Shown in pieces: positions 10,261 through 24,990 of a stretch of DNA of 64,000 nucleotides; position 1 is the first letter of the stretch; each line of letters begins with the position of its first letter. The notes beneath the pieces were generated by a model that had not been told where the DNA came from, made no database searches, and saw nothing but the letters and a program-made list of their open reading frames with translations. The stretch covers positions 1-64,000 of the forward strand of contig AP027078.1 of NCBI GenBank assembly GCA_027943885.1, written 5' to 3'. The position numbers and the translations under genes were made by a program. This stretch comes from Candidatus Tyloplasma litorale. GTDB taxonomy: Bacteria > Bacillota_I > Bacilli_A > Mycoplasmatales > Hepatoplasmataceae.

Positions 10261-10826
10261 ATTTAATTATACACAAAAATATCTTTTTTTATTTTTCCAT
10301 ATATGTGGAAAAAAATTAGTTTTCATATGTGGAAAACTAAACCTTTATAAAATAACACTTTAAAAAAGTTTTCCAAAAAGTTTTCAATAACATTTTCTAA
10401 AACCTTGTTGAAAACTATAATTTTAGGAGGAAATTAGTTGATAAAAAATAAAATTACAGTCCTAAACATCAAAATAAAGCATTAGATCAAAATAATAACA
10501 AGTTTTCATGTTGAAAAAACCAAAATTATCAACATTGTATAATTGAAAAGTATTTAAATTAAACGTTAATATAGTTAGCTATAATTCAATTTTCAACATT
10601 TCCACAGACATAATAACAATAATAATTTTTAATTATAAATAATAATATAATTTTGATTTAAATTTTGATTTAAAACATTTAATTTAATTCATTATATAAA
10701 ATAAAATTAGTATAAAAATAGTATAATTTATATGTAAGTATTAATAATGAATCTTTATTTAATAAAGTTTCATTTATTTTTTAAATTTAAAAATATTAAT
10801 AATATTTATATAGTAAGGAGAATAAA
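10261..10826. other. Gene-free origin-like region with DnaA-box-like sites
   Basis: 566 bp without a convincing gene between ffs and gyrB. DnaA-box-like nonamers: TGTGGAAAA at 10304-10312 and 10328-10336 (minus-strand TTTTCCACA), TTATCAACA at 10526-10534, ATTTCCACA at 10598-10606, the first within the inverted repeat TTTTTCCA/TGGAAAAA (10292-10313). The same TTTTCCACA occurs before dnaA. The rest is A/T-rich and could unwind. TATAAT at 10722-10727 is a candidate gyrB promoter. A 15-codon ORF after AGGAGG (10438-10485) is probably fortuitous. Confidence 0.5.
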
Positions 10827-12767
10827 TTGAATTCAAAAAATAATAAATCTTATGATGAAAATTCAATTCAAGTTTTAGAAGGTCTAGAAGCAGTTAGAAA
10901 AAGACCTGGTATGTATATAGGTAACGTAGATAATAAAGGTTTACATCATCTTATTTGAGAAATAATAGATAACTCAATTGATGAAGTTTTAGCAGGACAT
11001 GCTACAAAAATTGATGTAACCATAAATGAAGATCAATCCATAACAATAGAAGATGATGGAAGAGGAATTCCTGTAGCAATACACCCAAAAACACAAAGAT
11101 CAACTTTAGAAACTATTTTTACAGTTCTTCATGCAGGTGGTAAATTTGGTGGAGAAAATTCTGGATATAAAGTTTCTGGAGGATTACATGGAGTAGGTGC
11201 TTCAGTGGTTAATGCTCTATCTGAATGATTATTAGCTGAAGTATACACATCTGGAAAAAAACATCAACTTAAATTTGAGTTTGATAATGAAACTCAAGAA
11301 GAAAAAACTGATGGAATTCAATTTGTTGGTGAGACTGATAAAAGAGGAACAAAAATCACTTTTTTACCAAATTTTGCTTTATTTAATAATGGTGTTGATT
11401 CTTTCGATGTTGAAATAATAAGAATTAGATTAAAGGAAATAGCATATTTAAATAAGGGATTAATTATTACACTTATTGATAAAAGAAAAGAAGAAGATTA
11501 TAAAATTACTTATTGTTTCCAAGGTGGTATTGTTGATTTTGTTAATGATTTGAATAATGGACAAGATAAAATAACTTCTGATGTTATTTATTCAGAGGGT
11601 GAATTTGAAGGTGTTGGTGTTGAAGTAGGAATGCAATACACAACTTCATATCAAAGTAAGATAGTTTCTTTTGTTAATAATATTGCAACAGTTGAAGGTG
11701 GAACTCATGTTAAGGGATTTTTATTAGCGGTTTTAAAAATAATTAATGCATATGCTGACAAAAAACTTCCCCAAAAAGAAAAGAAGGTCTTTAAAAAAGA
11801 AGATATTAAAGAAGGATTAACAGCAATAATATCAATTAAACATCCAGATCCAATTTATGAAGGGCAAACTAAAAGTAAATTAGGGAATGTTGAAGTTAGA
11901 AGAATTGTTAATAAAGTTATTTCTGAAAAATTTGAAGCATATTTATTAGAAAATCCTGCTCAAGCAGGACAAATTTTAAACAAAATTAAACAAGCTACAA
12001 AAGCAAGAGAAGCAGCAGAAAGAGCAAGAGATATAACAAGAAGAAAAGATGTATTGTCATTTTCAACTCTACCAGGTAAATTAGCAGATTGTTCTTCAAC
12101 AAATATGGAAGAAACAGAAATCTTTATTGTTGAGGGTGATTCAGCTGGTGGTTCAGCTAAGATGGGTAGAGATAGAGAAATACAAGCTATTTTACCATTG
12201 AGAGGAAAAGTGATAAATTCAGAAAGAGCTAGAGTTGATAAATTATTTTCTAATAATGAAATAACTTCAATGATAACTGCATTTGGAACAGGTATTGATT
12301 CAGATTTTAATATTGAAAAACTAAGATATGGAAAAATAATAATTATGACTGATGCTGATGTTGATGGCTCACACATTCGGACATTGCTTTTAACTTTCTT
12401 CTTTAGATATTTTAAAAAATTAATAGAAGCAGGACATATTTACATTGCATGTCCACCTCTATATAAAATATCAAAAGGTAAAAATGAAAAGTATATATAT
12501 ACAGATAAAGAAAAAGATGAGTTTTTTGAAAATGTTAAAGATGATATTTCTAAATATTATGTTCAACGTTACAAGGGTCTTGGAGAAATGAATGATGATC
12601 AATTATGGGAAACAACAATGGATCCAAATAATCGAAAATTATTAAAGGTATCTATTGATGATTTAAATAGAGCAGATATTGTTTTTTCAGAATTGATGGG
12701 AGAATTTGTTAAACCAAGAAGAAAATTTATTACAAGAAATTCTAAATTTGCTAATTTAGATATTTAG
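10827..12767 (+). CDS. gyrB: DNA gyrase subunit B
   Basis: 646 aa type IIA topoisomerase ATPase subunit. GHKL motifs are visible ([22 protein letters not shown]), the Toprim motif EGDSAGG and DADVDGSHI, and the C-terminal [10 protein letters not shown]. Start is TTG 10827, preceded by AAGGAG at a 7-8 nt spacing; the residues after it ([17 protein letters not shown]) match the family N-terminus. Directly upstream of gyrA (19 bp gap), which supports gyrase rather than topo IV. Confidence 0.96.
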
Positions 12768-12783
12768 AAAGAAGATGAAATAA

Positions 12784-15372
<2,589 letters not shown>

Positions 15373-15406
15373 AATTAATAATCTTTTAAAAAAGTATAAT
15401 TAAAAT

Positions 15407-16333
15407 ATGCATACATTAAATTGTTTTTATAAAAATATAATATTTAATTTTAGAATGTTTTTAAAAAACAGATCTTTAATACTTTCAATTCCTTTATTTA
15501 TTTCAATAGGAATGTTGTTTCCTCTTTTTTTTGTTCCCGTGAGAAAGGCAATAGCATTAACTTTTTTAAGTATTTGAATTCCATTAAATGGAATTTACTT
15601 TTATTATATTAATGTTCAATTTAGAAGAACAAGTCTTTATGGTAATTATCGTATAACAAGAAATAGTAAAAAAATATTTTATTCATCAGCTTTATTTTCA
15701 ATATTAACTTTAACAATTTTTGCAACTATAATTTTATTTATGATCCTTTGAATGTTTGGATATTTTAATTTGCTACTAATTGATCCTTTATCATATCCTT
15801 TAGGACCCAATGGTCAAGGATCTGTTAAATATTTGTTTAACTTAAATTTGTTAGCTGTTATTCTTTATTGTGGTGTTGAAACCTCAATATTAATTTTTAT
15901 TATTTCTTTAATATTTGAATTTTCAGTTAATAATGATCAAATATATTTTGTATTTTTATTTATGAGCATGTTATTAATTCTTATGTTTGGTGGAAGTCTT
16001 AATGATTATTTTTATGTAAATGGAAATAAGATGTCTTTAGACAAAGAGAATTCATGATATCCCCCTGAATTTTATATTCCTTCAATTTTATTTCCTTTTT
16101 TTTCTATTGGGCAAGTAGTTAATTCATCTTTTGAATTAAGTCAACAAACCTTAAATTCTGAAGGTGTTTATGAAATGAGTGAATGATGAAATTACAATGA
16201 TAGTTTATTTAATCTAGTGGAAGGGTTTAATAATGATTTTTCATGAAAACTAGCAATAGTCATACCATATTTTGAAATGGCAGGGATGATAATAATAATC
16301 CCATTAATATCTAGAGATAATTCTTCTAATTAA
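15407..16333 (+). CDS. Multi-pass membrane protein, possibly ABC-2-type permease
   Basis: 308 aa with about six hydrophobic segments. N-terminal FRMFLKNRSLILSIPLFISI is reminiscent of the cytosolic-to-TM1 start of ABC-2 permeases, and the overall plan is like the protein at 20611-21846 (large extracytoplasmic part before the last TM segment). No partner ATPase is adjacent. TATAAT at 15395-15400 is 6 nt before the ATG (leaderless type). Function not established. Confidence 0.7.
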
Positions 16334-16360
16334 TAAGCATAATTTATGCTTATTTTTTTT
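16331..16360 (+). terminator. Terminator before serS
   Basis: AATAAGCATAA/TTATGCTTATT hairpin followed by eight T. Ends the membrane protein transcript; the serS -10 box starts 5 nt after. Confidence 0.8.
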
Positions 16361-16380
16361 AATGTATAATTTTAACTATA

Positions 16381-17631
16381 ATGATTGATATTAAAAAGAT
16401 GTTAAAAAATGAAGAATTTTTTATTAAAAAATTTAAGGAAAGAGGATATGAAATTAGTGAAGATGTTTATGAAATTACCACTTTATATAATGAATATTTA
16501 TCCTTTTTAAAAGCAGAACAAAAATTAAGAGAAGAACTTAATTCAATAACTTCTTTTATAAAAAACGATCCTCAAAATAATAAACTTAAAAAAGAAGCAA
16601 AATTAATTTCTTCAAAAGTAAAAAAAGCATCAGAAGAATCTTCTAAATTAAATTCAAAAATAAATAAAAAAATATTATTCTTTCCTAATATTCAAGATAA
16701 TGATGTTCCGGTAGGAAAAAGTGAAGAAGATAATTTTATTATTTCAACACATTTGGATGATAAAAAAAACAATATTTTTTCTAAGCCACATTGAGATGTT
16801 ATTGAAGAGAAAAAATTAATATTGAAAAATGAAGCAATTGATATTTCAGGTGCAAGGCAAGTTATCTATAGTGATAAAGCTGCTTATGTTATTAAAGCAT
16901 TAGAAAAATTTATGATTGATAATGCTAATTTATCAGGTTATAAACTTATTGAACCACCAATTATAGTTAATAAAAAAGCTTTAATAAATACAGGTCAATT
17001 GCCTAAATTTGAAGAAGATTTATATAAGTTAAATGAAAATCAATATTTAATTCCCACAGCAGAAGTTCCTCTAACAAATTTAGTTGCTAATAAAATAATT
17101 CCTGAAAATGAATTACCTTTAAATTATGTTGCTGCAACAAATTGTTTTAGAAAAGAAGCTGGTTCCGCTGGTAAAGATACAAGAGGGTTAATTAGATTAC
17201 ATCAATTTCGAAAAGTTGAATTAGTGACTATAGGTAAGCCAAAAGATGAAAAAGAAGATTTCGAAAGAATGTTAAATACAGCAACAAATATTCTTGAGAA
17301 ACTTGAATTACCTTATCGTTTAGTTCAATTATGTACAGGTGATGCAGGATTTTCATCTAAAAAAACAATAGATATTGAAGTTTGAATGCCTGGAACAAAA
17401 GTATATCGTGAAATATCTTCTGTTTCTATGATTGGTGATTTTCAATCTAGGAGAATGAAAACAAGATATAAAGATCAAGATGGTAATAAAGAATTAGTTA
17501 ATACTTATAATGGGTCAGGTTTGGCTATTGGTAGAACTTTTGCTGCAATAATTGAAAATTTTATTAATGAAAAAAATGAAATTAAAGTTCCCAAAGCTTT
17601 AAAAAAATATTTAAATTTTAATTATTTTTAA
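16381..17631 (+). CDS. serS: Seryl-tRNA synthetase
   Basis: 416 aa class II synthetase. The N-terminal coiled coil (residues about 30-100) binds the tRNA-Ser long arm; the catalytic domain shows TGQLPKFEEDLYKL, TAEVPLTNL, CFRKEAGSAGKDTRGLIR (motif 2) and NGSGLAIGRT (motif 3). Two TGA-encoded Trp. The extended -10 TGTATAAT at 16363-16370 is 10 nt before the ATG. Confidence 0.96.
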
Positions 17632-17669
17632 TTAACATAATAAAAATATTAAAATAGTATAATTAATCT

Positions 17670-18092
17670 ATGGAAAAAATAAAAAATTTTTTATCAAGTA
17701 GAACATCTGAAGATTGAATTATTTATTCTGTTTTAGGAATATTAATTTTAGGAATCTCATTTTTTGTTATTGGTTTCTTTTGAGGAATTAAAATAAATGA
17801 AAATTTTATTCCGGAAAATAATGCAAATATCATATTCCCTAGTTCAAATGTGAAAAATATTCTTCAAGGAGATTGAGGACAAATTCCTGCTTATGAGCAA
17901 TTAAATACAAAGAATTTATTTACATTAATGGGTTCTTTAGAACCAAATTATGGTTCTTTATATTCAATGACTGCTTTATCGATAACAGGGTTTTCATTTA
18001 TAATGATTTCAATTTTAGCAATTATTTTTATTTTTTTAGGAACATTTTTATTTAGTTTTATTATTGCTTTTTTCAAAAAAAATAAAAATTAA
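17670..18092 (+). CDS. Hypothetical two-TM membrane protein
   Basis: 140 aa, not recognised. Hydrophobic segments at about residues 17-39 and 108-134 frame an 65-residue polar region probably outside the cell. TATAAT at 17658-17663 lies 6 nt before the ATG and supports the start. TGA-encoded Trp in DWIIYSV and in FFWGIK. Confidence 0.65.
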
Positions 18093-18161
18093 ATTTATTA
18101 ATCTAAATTCACTTTAATTAAATATTTGAGTAAAATATTTTTTTATTTTAAATTATGAAAT

Positions 18162-18911
18162 ATGGAAAATAAAATAAAACAAATTTCTAAAAAAAGTAAT
18201 GAATTTTTAAATAGCAAAAATGCATTTGTTATTTTTTTGGGCGGAGTTTTATTTTTTTCAATAATTAATTATTTTTTATTTGCTTTTAATTCTGATTTTG
18301 AAATAAATACATTATTTGGAAATATAGTAAGATCAAGTTCTAATGCATGAATAGGATGATTTGAAATAACTATTTCCACAATAGGTTCATTGTTAACTAT
18401 TTCAGGAGTTATTTTAACAATAAGGTTTGATAAAAAATTTATTTGACCCTTATTAATTGGGGAAGTTCTAATTATTATTGATGCTATAATTTTGGGTGCT
18501 TTTTTAACTTCCTTTTCTTATTTTCTTATGATTATAAGTGCTATTTATAATTACTATAAATGAAACACAGAATTTGATAATCAAAATAAGATGAATTTAA
18601 CTAATTGAATTATTGTTGTTATTTTTATTTTATTTTATATTGGTTTTTTTACAACTATTATGTTTTCTTTTTCTGATTATGATTATAAAGTATTAGCAGA
18701 TTGAAATGATATTATTTCATCAGGAATTGTTGTAGCTTCTTGATACATAATTTTAAGAAAATCTAAATGAGGATTTTTGGGATTTTTAATAACCGATATT
18801 ACATATCTTCTTTATTTCTTCACAAGTGGTGTTTGAGCAAGTGGTTCTAGTTATATTGTTTATCTTTTTATTGATTCAACATCTTTTATTAGCTGGTGAA
18901 ATTCAAATTAA
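18162..18911 (+). CDS. pnuC: PnuC-like nicotinamide riboside transporter (second copy)
   Basis: 249 aa with about seven TM segments and many TGA-encoded Trp. ISGVILTIRFDKKFIWPLLIGE, then a Tyr-rich loop with YNYYKWNTE, then a repeat-like second half with LADWNDIISSGIVVASWYI and ITDITYLLYFFTSG fits the PnuC family better than the gene at 1524-2327. Family members take up nicotinamide riboside-type NAD precursors. The upstream 69 bp is A/T-rich without a clear -10. Confidence 0.65.
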
Positions 18912-18929
18912 AGTATAATTATTGTTGTT

Positions 18930-19151
18930 ATGAGAAAAAAAGAAAAGAATTTAAATTTGGATAAAAAATTATTTCATAATATTATTTGTTCATATTCTTG
19001 TGATCATGAAAGACATGAAGAATTAGGTTTTTCTTCTACTCTTTTCTCATTTTTTTATAATTTTTGTATTTTTAATTTTCTTGATGATGGCATTAAAAAA
19101 TATATAGATTATCAATTTACATTATTTGAAAAACCCTTTTTTAATATATAA
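18930..19151 (+). CDS. Small hypothetical protein, Cys/His-containing
   Basis: 73 aa, not recognised. CSYSCDHERHEELGF contains a CxxxC-x-H-xx-H pattern that could bind metal, followed by a Phe-rich segment. TATAAT at 18914-18919 is 10 nt before the ATG, and the stop is 23 bp before the next gene, so it is likely real although short. Confidence 0.5.
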   Translation: MRKKEKNLNLDKKLFHNIICSYSCDHERHEELGFSSTLFSFFYNFCIFNFLDDGIKKYIDYQFTLFEKPFFNI

Positions 19152-19174
19152 TAATTTATTTTAAAGGAGGGTAT

Positions 19175-20551
19175 ATGTATAATGAATTATTAAACTATTA
19201 TTCTCCAGAAATTTATTCAAGTTCAAATAATAATGAATGATTTTTGTATTTTTCTTTAGCAATCATATTTTTATTTGCTATTTCTTTAATAATAATTCAT
19301 TTATTAAAAGGTAGATTATTTGCCTTAATAACTTCATTAATTTTTGGAGTCTTTTTACTAATATTATTTATATCAATTGTAAATGGAATTGATATAAAAG
19401 AAACAAATTCTAATGTTCTAGAACAAATCAATTCAATAATAATCATTCCTAGTTATCTATTTATATTTTTAATAACAATAGCTATTCCATTTTATATTTT
19501 ATTTGTTGTTATTGAATTCATCACTAGTTCAACACTAACAAACATAAAAGGGAGAACCTACTTAACTTCTTTTGGTAGTTTGCTTTTACTTTCTTTATTT
19601 GGAATCATTATTGCTTTACTTATGTTGCCAATAATTTTGTTAATTCCAAATAATCTTTTTGATCCAAACATCATTAATGGCAATGTTGAAACAGAATTAA
19701 AACCAATAATTCTTTGATTTATTGATTGAAGAGTTATTCTATTTATTTTATTATTTTCATTAATTTTTGGTTTTGTATTAAGAATTTCTTTTAGAAAAAC
19801 TGAAAAATTAAAAAATATAAATATTTATTTTCAAAGGATATCAAAAGCAATTTCCATTTATTTTTCTTGAGTAACTAAATTAGTTCCTTATGTTATATTA
19901 ACAAGAATGGCTTCTTTAGGACTTTTAGAACTTGATGAAGCTAGTAATCTTTTTTCCTTAATGATTATCTATATGGTTATTTTTTGATTTGGTTCAATTA
20001 TAATTTTTTCATCACTATTTGGATTTAATGTTTTTTTATCTAGAAAACAACTTTCAAAAAAAGAATCATCAAAAATATTAATCGAACAAACTTTAAATGT
20101 TTTTGCAAAACAAAGTATTCAAGCATCACTTCCAGATACACAAGCAACAGTTCGAAAATTAGGTGTTTGTGAAGAGATATCAAAACTTACTCCTACAAAA
20201 GGAGTTATTATGGGAATGGTTATGTGTAATGGATTTACTCCTATGCTTATTATTCTATTTTCATTAATGAACTATGAACAATTAACTTTTACTAGTGTTT
20301 TAATCACAATTTCTTTAGTTATGATTTTTGCAATTAGTACTTCAGGGCAAGGAAGTGCTGATTACACTATTATAATGACAGCTTTAGGAATAATGGGTTT
20401 ACCAAATGCTTTTTATACTTCTATTTTATTACCAATACAAGAAATAAATGAATCAATAATAGCAAAACCTAACAACTCTTTAGGTCATATTGTTGCTACG
20501 CAATTAACTGAAAAAGTACATGAAAAATTAAAAAAGGAAAATCATATTTAA
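19175..20551 (+). CDS. Dicarboxylate/amino acid:cation symporter (SDF/DAACS family)
   Basis: 458 aa with eight or more TM segments. The second half has family features: STSGQGSADYT in place of the (S)SSAATLP-type hairpin tip, and MGMVMCNGFTPM resembling the MxxxxNxDG region. Nearest in pattern to glutamate/aspartate/cystine uptake carriers driven by Na+ or H+. Start ATG 19175 follows AAAGGAGG; a second ATG 7 nt later is out of frame. Substrate not determinable. Confidence 0.75.
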
Positions 20552-20610
20552 ATTAAATGTAATTTTAATTATTATAAATGTGATATTATAAAAATATATA
20601 GCATTTAATT

Positions 20611-21846
20611 ATGGAAACAAAAATTAAAGTAAAAGATAATAATTTCTTGAATATAAAAGAAGAAAATAATATAAAAACAGATTTTAAAAGATCGTTATTA
20701 ATTACTAAATTTAATTTAAAATGGTTGTTAAATAATAAGAAAACATTGTTATTTGTTATGATTTTCTTTGTATCATCAGTGTTTCTAGTTACAACTTATA
20801 TTCCTTGAGATGCGGCTACAGGAGCAATTCTTTTAATGTATTTAATAGTTCCTGAATTAATAGTGTTAGGAACAATTGGTTATGATGTTCGTGAATCAAC
20901 AATTTATAATAATTTAAATATGTCTGGTATTTCCAGAAATTCATTTCATTTTTCAAGTTTATTAACAACTTTTATTATTGGTATTTTATTATCAGTTATT
21001 TTTTGACCTATTATTTGAATAGTGAGTTTATTTGATAATGTTATTTTAAATGATTGAATCTTTGCAAATACAGTTCATCAATATCATGTTAATATTTTAG
21101 CAGGTGGATCAATCATAAATTTAATATATTCTATTTTATTAACTTCTTTTGTTTCTTTTGCATTTTATTTTGCAATTCATTCATGAGCAAAAAATTTAAG
21201 AGTTTATTATTTTTGGGTAATGTCAATGTTTATTTTAGGAATTATTTTTGGTGGTTCATTAAATTCATTCTTTTTACGTCCTATAAATAGCACTTCCATA
21301 TTATCAGGTGATTCCATTTTATTTACTAAGGTTTTTGTTAATAATAGTGAACAAACTTTAAGATTAAGTTTTGTTGATGAACAATATATGGAAGAAGTTA
21401 AAGCATTCTCACAATTAGATGTTTCTAATTCTTTAAGTTATGGTTATGGATTATTTCCTGATGCAATGTTTGTTCCAAGTTTATTCTATCCATTCTTTGG
21501 TGTTGGACAATTTTGTACAGTTGGTGTAGGTGGTGTAGCTACACTTTCAACATTAGCAAATAATGGAAGTAAAGAATTTGTTATTTTTGTTCCTCCAACA
21601 ATTGATAATTTTGATGCTTTTGTTAATTTAGTGAATTCAATGGGTTCAGAGGAAATTGCATCTTATATTGATAGTGGTTATATAATGTCTTCTACAATTC
21701 TTTCAACATATGGTTGACAATCAGTTTGAGGTTTTTCTATGGAATCATATGCATGAAGATGAACTGTTGTTATGATTCAACCTTATTTAGTAATTCTATT
21801 TTCATTTATTGTTGGTTTAATAGGTTCAAAATTAAGAAGTATATAA
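20611..21846 (+). CDS. ABC-2-type membrane permease-like protein
   Basis: 411 aa. A charged N-terminal 45 residues, then KWLLNNKKTLLFVMIFFVSS as TM1, four more TM segments, a large extracytoplasmic domain (residues about 220-375) and a final TM near the C-terminus. This is the plan of ABC-2 exporters' permeases (Y-D-V-R-E-S in the first loop resembles their cytosolic coupling region). No ATPase gene is adjacent; a distant partner or self-standing role is possible. Confidence 0.65.
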
Positions 21847-21854
21847 ATTTTATT

Positions 21855-21892
21855 AAAATTAAAGATTTGCTTAAGGAAGTCTTTAATTTTTT
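21855..21892 (+). terminator. Rho-independent terminator
   Basis: AAAATTAAAGA and TCTTTAATTTT flank a 14-nt loop and are followed by T residues. Confidence 0.7.
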
Positions 21893-21931
21893 TAATTTAA
21901 TTTTAATAAAAAATAATATAATATAAACATT

Positions 21932-22723
21932 ATGGTTGAAGTTGAATCAAGTATAAAAAATAATGAAATAACAAAATTTGAAAAAAGAAAATTAATTGAA
22001 AGGATTATATTTTTTATAATTATTTTTTCTGGTTTTTCTTTCTTTTTAATTTTTGATCTTGTGTACTCTGTTCCTTATCGTTTGGATGGTTCCCATAATC
22101 CTTGAGATTGAATGATGTATTGAACGCATTTAAGTAATATAGGAGCTTTAATTTGAATAACATTTGCTTTTATTGCTGTAATTTTTAAATCTGAAAAAAT
22201 AGAAAATGAAATTCAAAGTTGATGATTTAAAAATACAGTTTACACATTTATTATTGTTACTGGAATAGTATTTATGACTTTTGCTTATGTTCCATCAGTT
22301 ATAAAATATTCTAGTGAAGAAAATATAATGGGCTATCCTGATCTTTACAATAGTATAACAATAGATGTTGAAAGATATGGTAATTTATATATAGCTACAA
22401 CAACATTTAAACATTTAATAATACCAAGTATATTTATTTATTTAGCTTTTACAGAAAGAAATTATACAAAAAGTAATAGAGATATTTCTGTTTATCAAAA
22501 AGTAATGTTGCAATTTATTTTGCCTTGTTTATATTTTGTGTATGTTTTATTTTTAGCTTCTTCAACAACTTGCCAACCTCCATATGCAGTTGTTGATTAT
22601 GGTTTTACAGAAAATGTTGAATGATGAAAATATATTTTCTATATAATTTGTGATTTACTTGTTGGTGTGTTTTTCATATTTGTTTCTTGATTCCAATATT
22701 ATTGAAACAATAAAAATAATTAA
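21932..22723 (+). CDS. Hypothetical six-TM membrane protein
   Basis: 263 aa with about six TM segments and at least ten TGA-encoded Trp. MYWTHLSNIGALIW in TM2 and a His-containing TFKHLIIPS segment recall Pr6Pr/DUF1600-type mollicute membrane proteins, but I cannot confirm the family. TATAAT at 21917-21922 lies 9 nt before the ATG. Confidence 0.65.
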
Positions 22724-22756
22724 CAGATTTTCTTTTGTGTTATTATATAACTAATA

Positions 22757-23620
22757 ATGATTATTTTAAAAAGAGGAATTTCAATAGTTTTTGTTGTTCA
22801 TAGAGATTTAACAAGTAAGTTATCTTATTTAAATAAAATAATTAAAAGAATTCCTAAAAACATTCCTTTTATATTAATTTATGATTCAATTTTATCTAAA
22901 GAAGAAAATACTTATATTAAAGAAAAACTAAATGCTAGAATAAAACTTTTGCAATGTACTAATAGAGGAAAGATGAAAGCAATGCTTCATTTCTCTGATC
23001 AATTTACAACTTCTCATATTAAAATTATTGATCATGATGATAATATAGTTTGATTTTCATTAAGAAAATTTAACAGAAAGGTCAAAAAAATTGATCCAGA
23101 TTGTTTTATTTGACACAAGGCTGCCAAAGTTTTTAAAGATTCTAAGATCTATGGAAAACAAACAACATCTTTTTTTAAATTGGTAAAACAATTAAAAGAT
23201 TCTAAAGATGTAAGATGATTAATTCCCCCTAATGCTCAAACACTTTATAATACAAAAATTTTACAAAAAATAAGCAGTGTTGAATTTGATAGACAAAGAT
23301 TTTTTAATGACAATTTTTTGACTTTATCATGTCAAGCTTTAACTAAGGAAACATATTATATTAAAAAACATATACCATATATTCAATTTCACCGTTTTGG
23401 ACAAACATCTGTTGTTAATGAACAAAAGGGTTGATCTCTTGTTGAATTTTTCAAAAATTTAGACACATTAAACAAAAATTTTGAAATTGATTTTTCTAAT
23501 TCCAATTGAAATAAAGAGAGTTCTATAAATTGATTAGATCAACAATCTAATCAATTTGAAGAACAAAAAAGTTATTATTTTGATAATGCAAAAATATATT
23601 GAGATAAATTGTGAAAGTAG
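22757..23620 (+). CDS. Putative glycosyltransferase (GT-A/GT2-like), copy 1
   Basis: 287 aa. Starts GISIVFVVHRDLTSKLSYLN, like GT2 enzymes (beta strand, then the nucleotide-binding loop), has an ILIYDS strand at the position of the usual D-x-S, and KIIDHDDNIVW at residues about 89-99 resembling the metal-binding DxD. A Trp/Phe-rich acceptor part with QFHRFGQTS follows. Its paralogue starts 10 bp later. No TM anchor. Donor and acceptor are unknown; decoration of surface glycolipid or polysaccharide is an inference. Confidence 0.6.
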
Positions 23621-23629
23621 GCTTAATTT

Positions 23630-24487
23630 ATGAAAAAAGGAATATCATTGGTTTTTATCACACATGAAAAATTAAATTCTAGTCTAGAATATTTAAATAA
23701 ATTATCAAGAAGAATATCTTCAAATATTCCTTTTTATTTAATATATGATTCTTATATTTCTAAGGAAGATAAGAAAAAATTTTTAAAAAAATTAAATAAG
23801 AAAATTATTTTTTTAAATTATGGCGAAAATATAGGTAAATTAAAATCTATATTATTTTTTTCCAAATATTTTAAAACAGAATACATTAAAATTGTTGATC
23901 ATGATGATAATATAGTTTGGTTTGCATTGGAAGAATTTAATAAGAAAATTAAAAAAATAAAAAATAATCAATTTGTTTATCATAAGGCTGCTAAAATTTT
24001 TGAAAATAGTAAATTTTATGGTTATCAAACAATTGATAAAAAAATTTTGAAAGAAATGTTAAATGAATCAGAAAATGTTAATTATTTAATTCCCCCTAAT
24101 GCTAAGGTTTTATATAATACACAATCATTAAGAAAAGTAAGAAAAATAAAATTTTATGATCAAAAGTATTTTGATGATAATTTTTTAAGTTTAATTTGCC
24201 AATTTTTTTCAAAAAAAACATTATCTGTAAATGATAAACCTTATATTCAATTCCATCAGTATGGGCAAACTTCTTCTTTTATTTTTGAAGAAGTTGAAAA
24301 TTCAATGATTAATTATTTTAAAAATTTAATATTATTAAAAAATAATTATGAATTAAATTTTTCTAATTCTTCTTGAACAAAAAAATCATCTTTTAAATGA
24401 TTGGAATGATATTTTACACAATTTGATGAGTATAAAGAATCATTTTTTGAGACTTCTAAAAAAGAATTAGAAAAATTTTGGGAATAA
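23630..24487 (+). CDS. Putative glycosyltransferase (GT-A/GT2-like), copy 2
   Basis: 285 aa paralogue of the preceding gene: same start GISLVFITHEKLNSSLEYLN, same IVDHDDNIVWFAL metal motif, YLIPPNAKVLYNT and FHQYGQTS. The two are clearly a tandem duplication that has diverged. Ends ELEKFWE with TAA at 24485. Probably cotranscribed with copy 1. Confidence 0.6.
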
Positions 24488-24512
24488 AAAAGATTATGAT
24501 TTAATTCATAAT
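24486..24512 (-). terminator. Terminator of the gene at 24494-24901
   Basis: GATTATGA-TTTAAT-TCATAATC hairpin; on the minus strand it is followed by TTTTTT. The gene's stop codon is inside the stem. Confidence 0.7.
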
Positions 24513-24901
24513 CCTAGTAAAGCAATTATTGAGATTATTATTGCAAAATAAGCACCAATCATATCACTTGTGAATAAAGGAACAATAAATAAAATTAAAA
24601 GTAATAACATTCTTAAAATAAATCCTACAAAAGGAACTCAACCAACAATAAATGTTCCTTTTCAAGCATATCAAAATGGAGCAGTTCATATACAAGCAAG
24701 AATTAAGTATCCTACAAATTCACCTAAAGCAAATGATTCTGAATTACCAATTAAAGATTTGAATTGGTCAAAAAATTCTCCTCAATAATAAAGTGCAGCA
24801 GTGGAATTAAAAGCAGAATCTCCTCCCCCTAACAATTTTATTATTCCTTCAAATACGAATGGTGAAATTATAATTATTGTTCAGGTAAGCTTTTTAATCA
24901 T
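24494..24901 (-). CDS. Hypothetical membrane protein
   Basis: 135 aa, about four hydrophobic segments, several TGA-encoded Trp (for example WTIIIISPFVFEG and YYWGEFFDQF). Not recognised. The only minus-strand gene in the 10.8-30.9 kb stretch. Start ATG 24901 gives MIKKLTW; no strong Shine-Dalgarno. Confidence 0.6.
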
Positions 24902-24990
24902 ATTTAAATTCCTAATTATTAATATTTTACTCTAATTTACTACTTTTAATGTATATAATTAATTTAATGTATAAATAAAGGGGTAAATAC

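Noticed and set aside
10438-10485. 15-codon ORF (TTG start) after AGGAGG in the origin-like region
   Set aside because: Has TATAAT and a good Shine-Dalgarno, but it is very short, uses a TTG start, and has no recognisable product; probably fortuitous.
24570-24788. Plus-strand 72-codon ORF
   Set aside because: Antisense to the membrane protein at 24494-24901, without ribosome-binding site or promoter.
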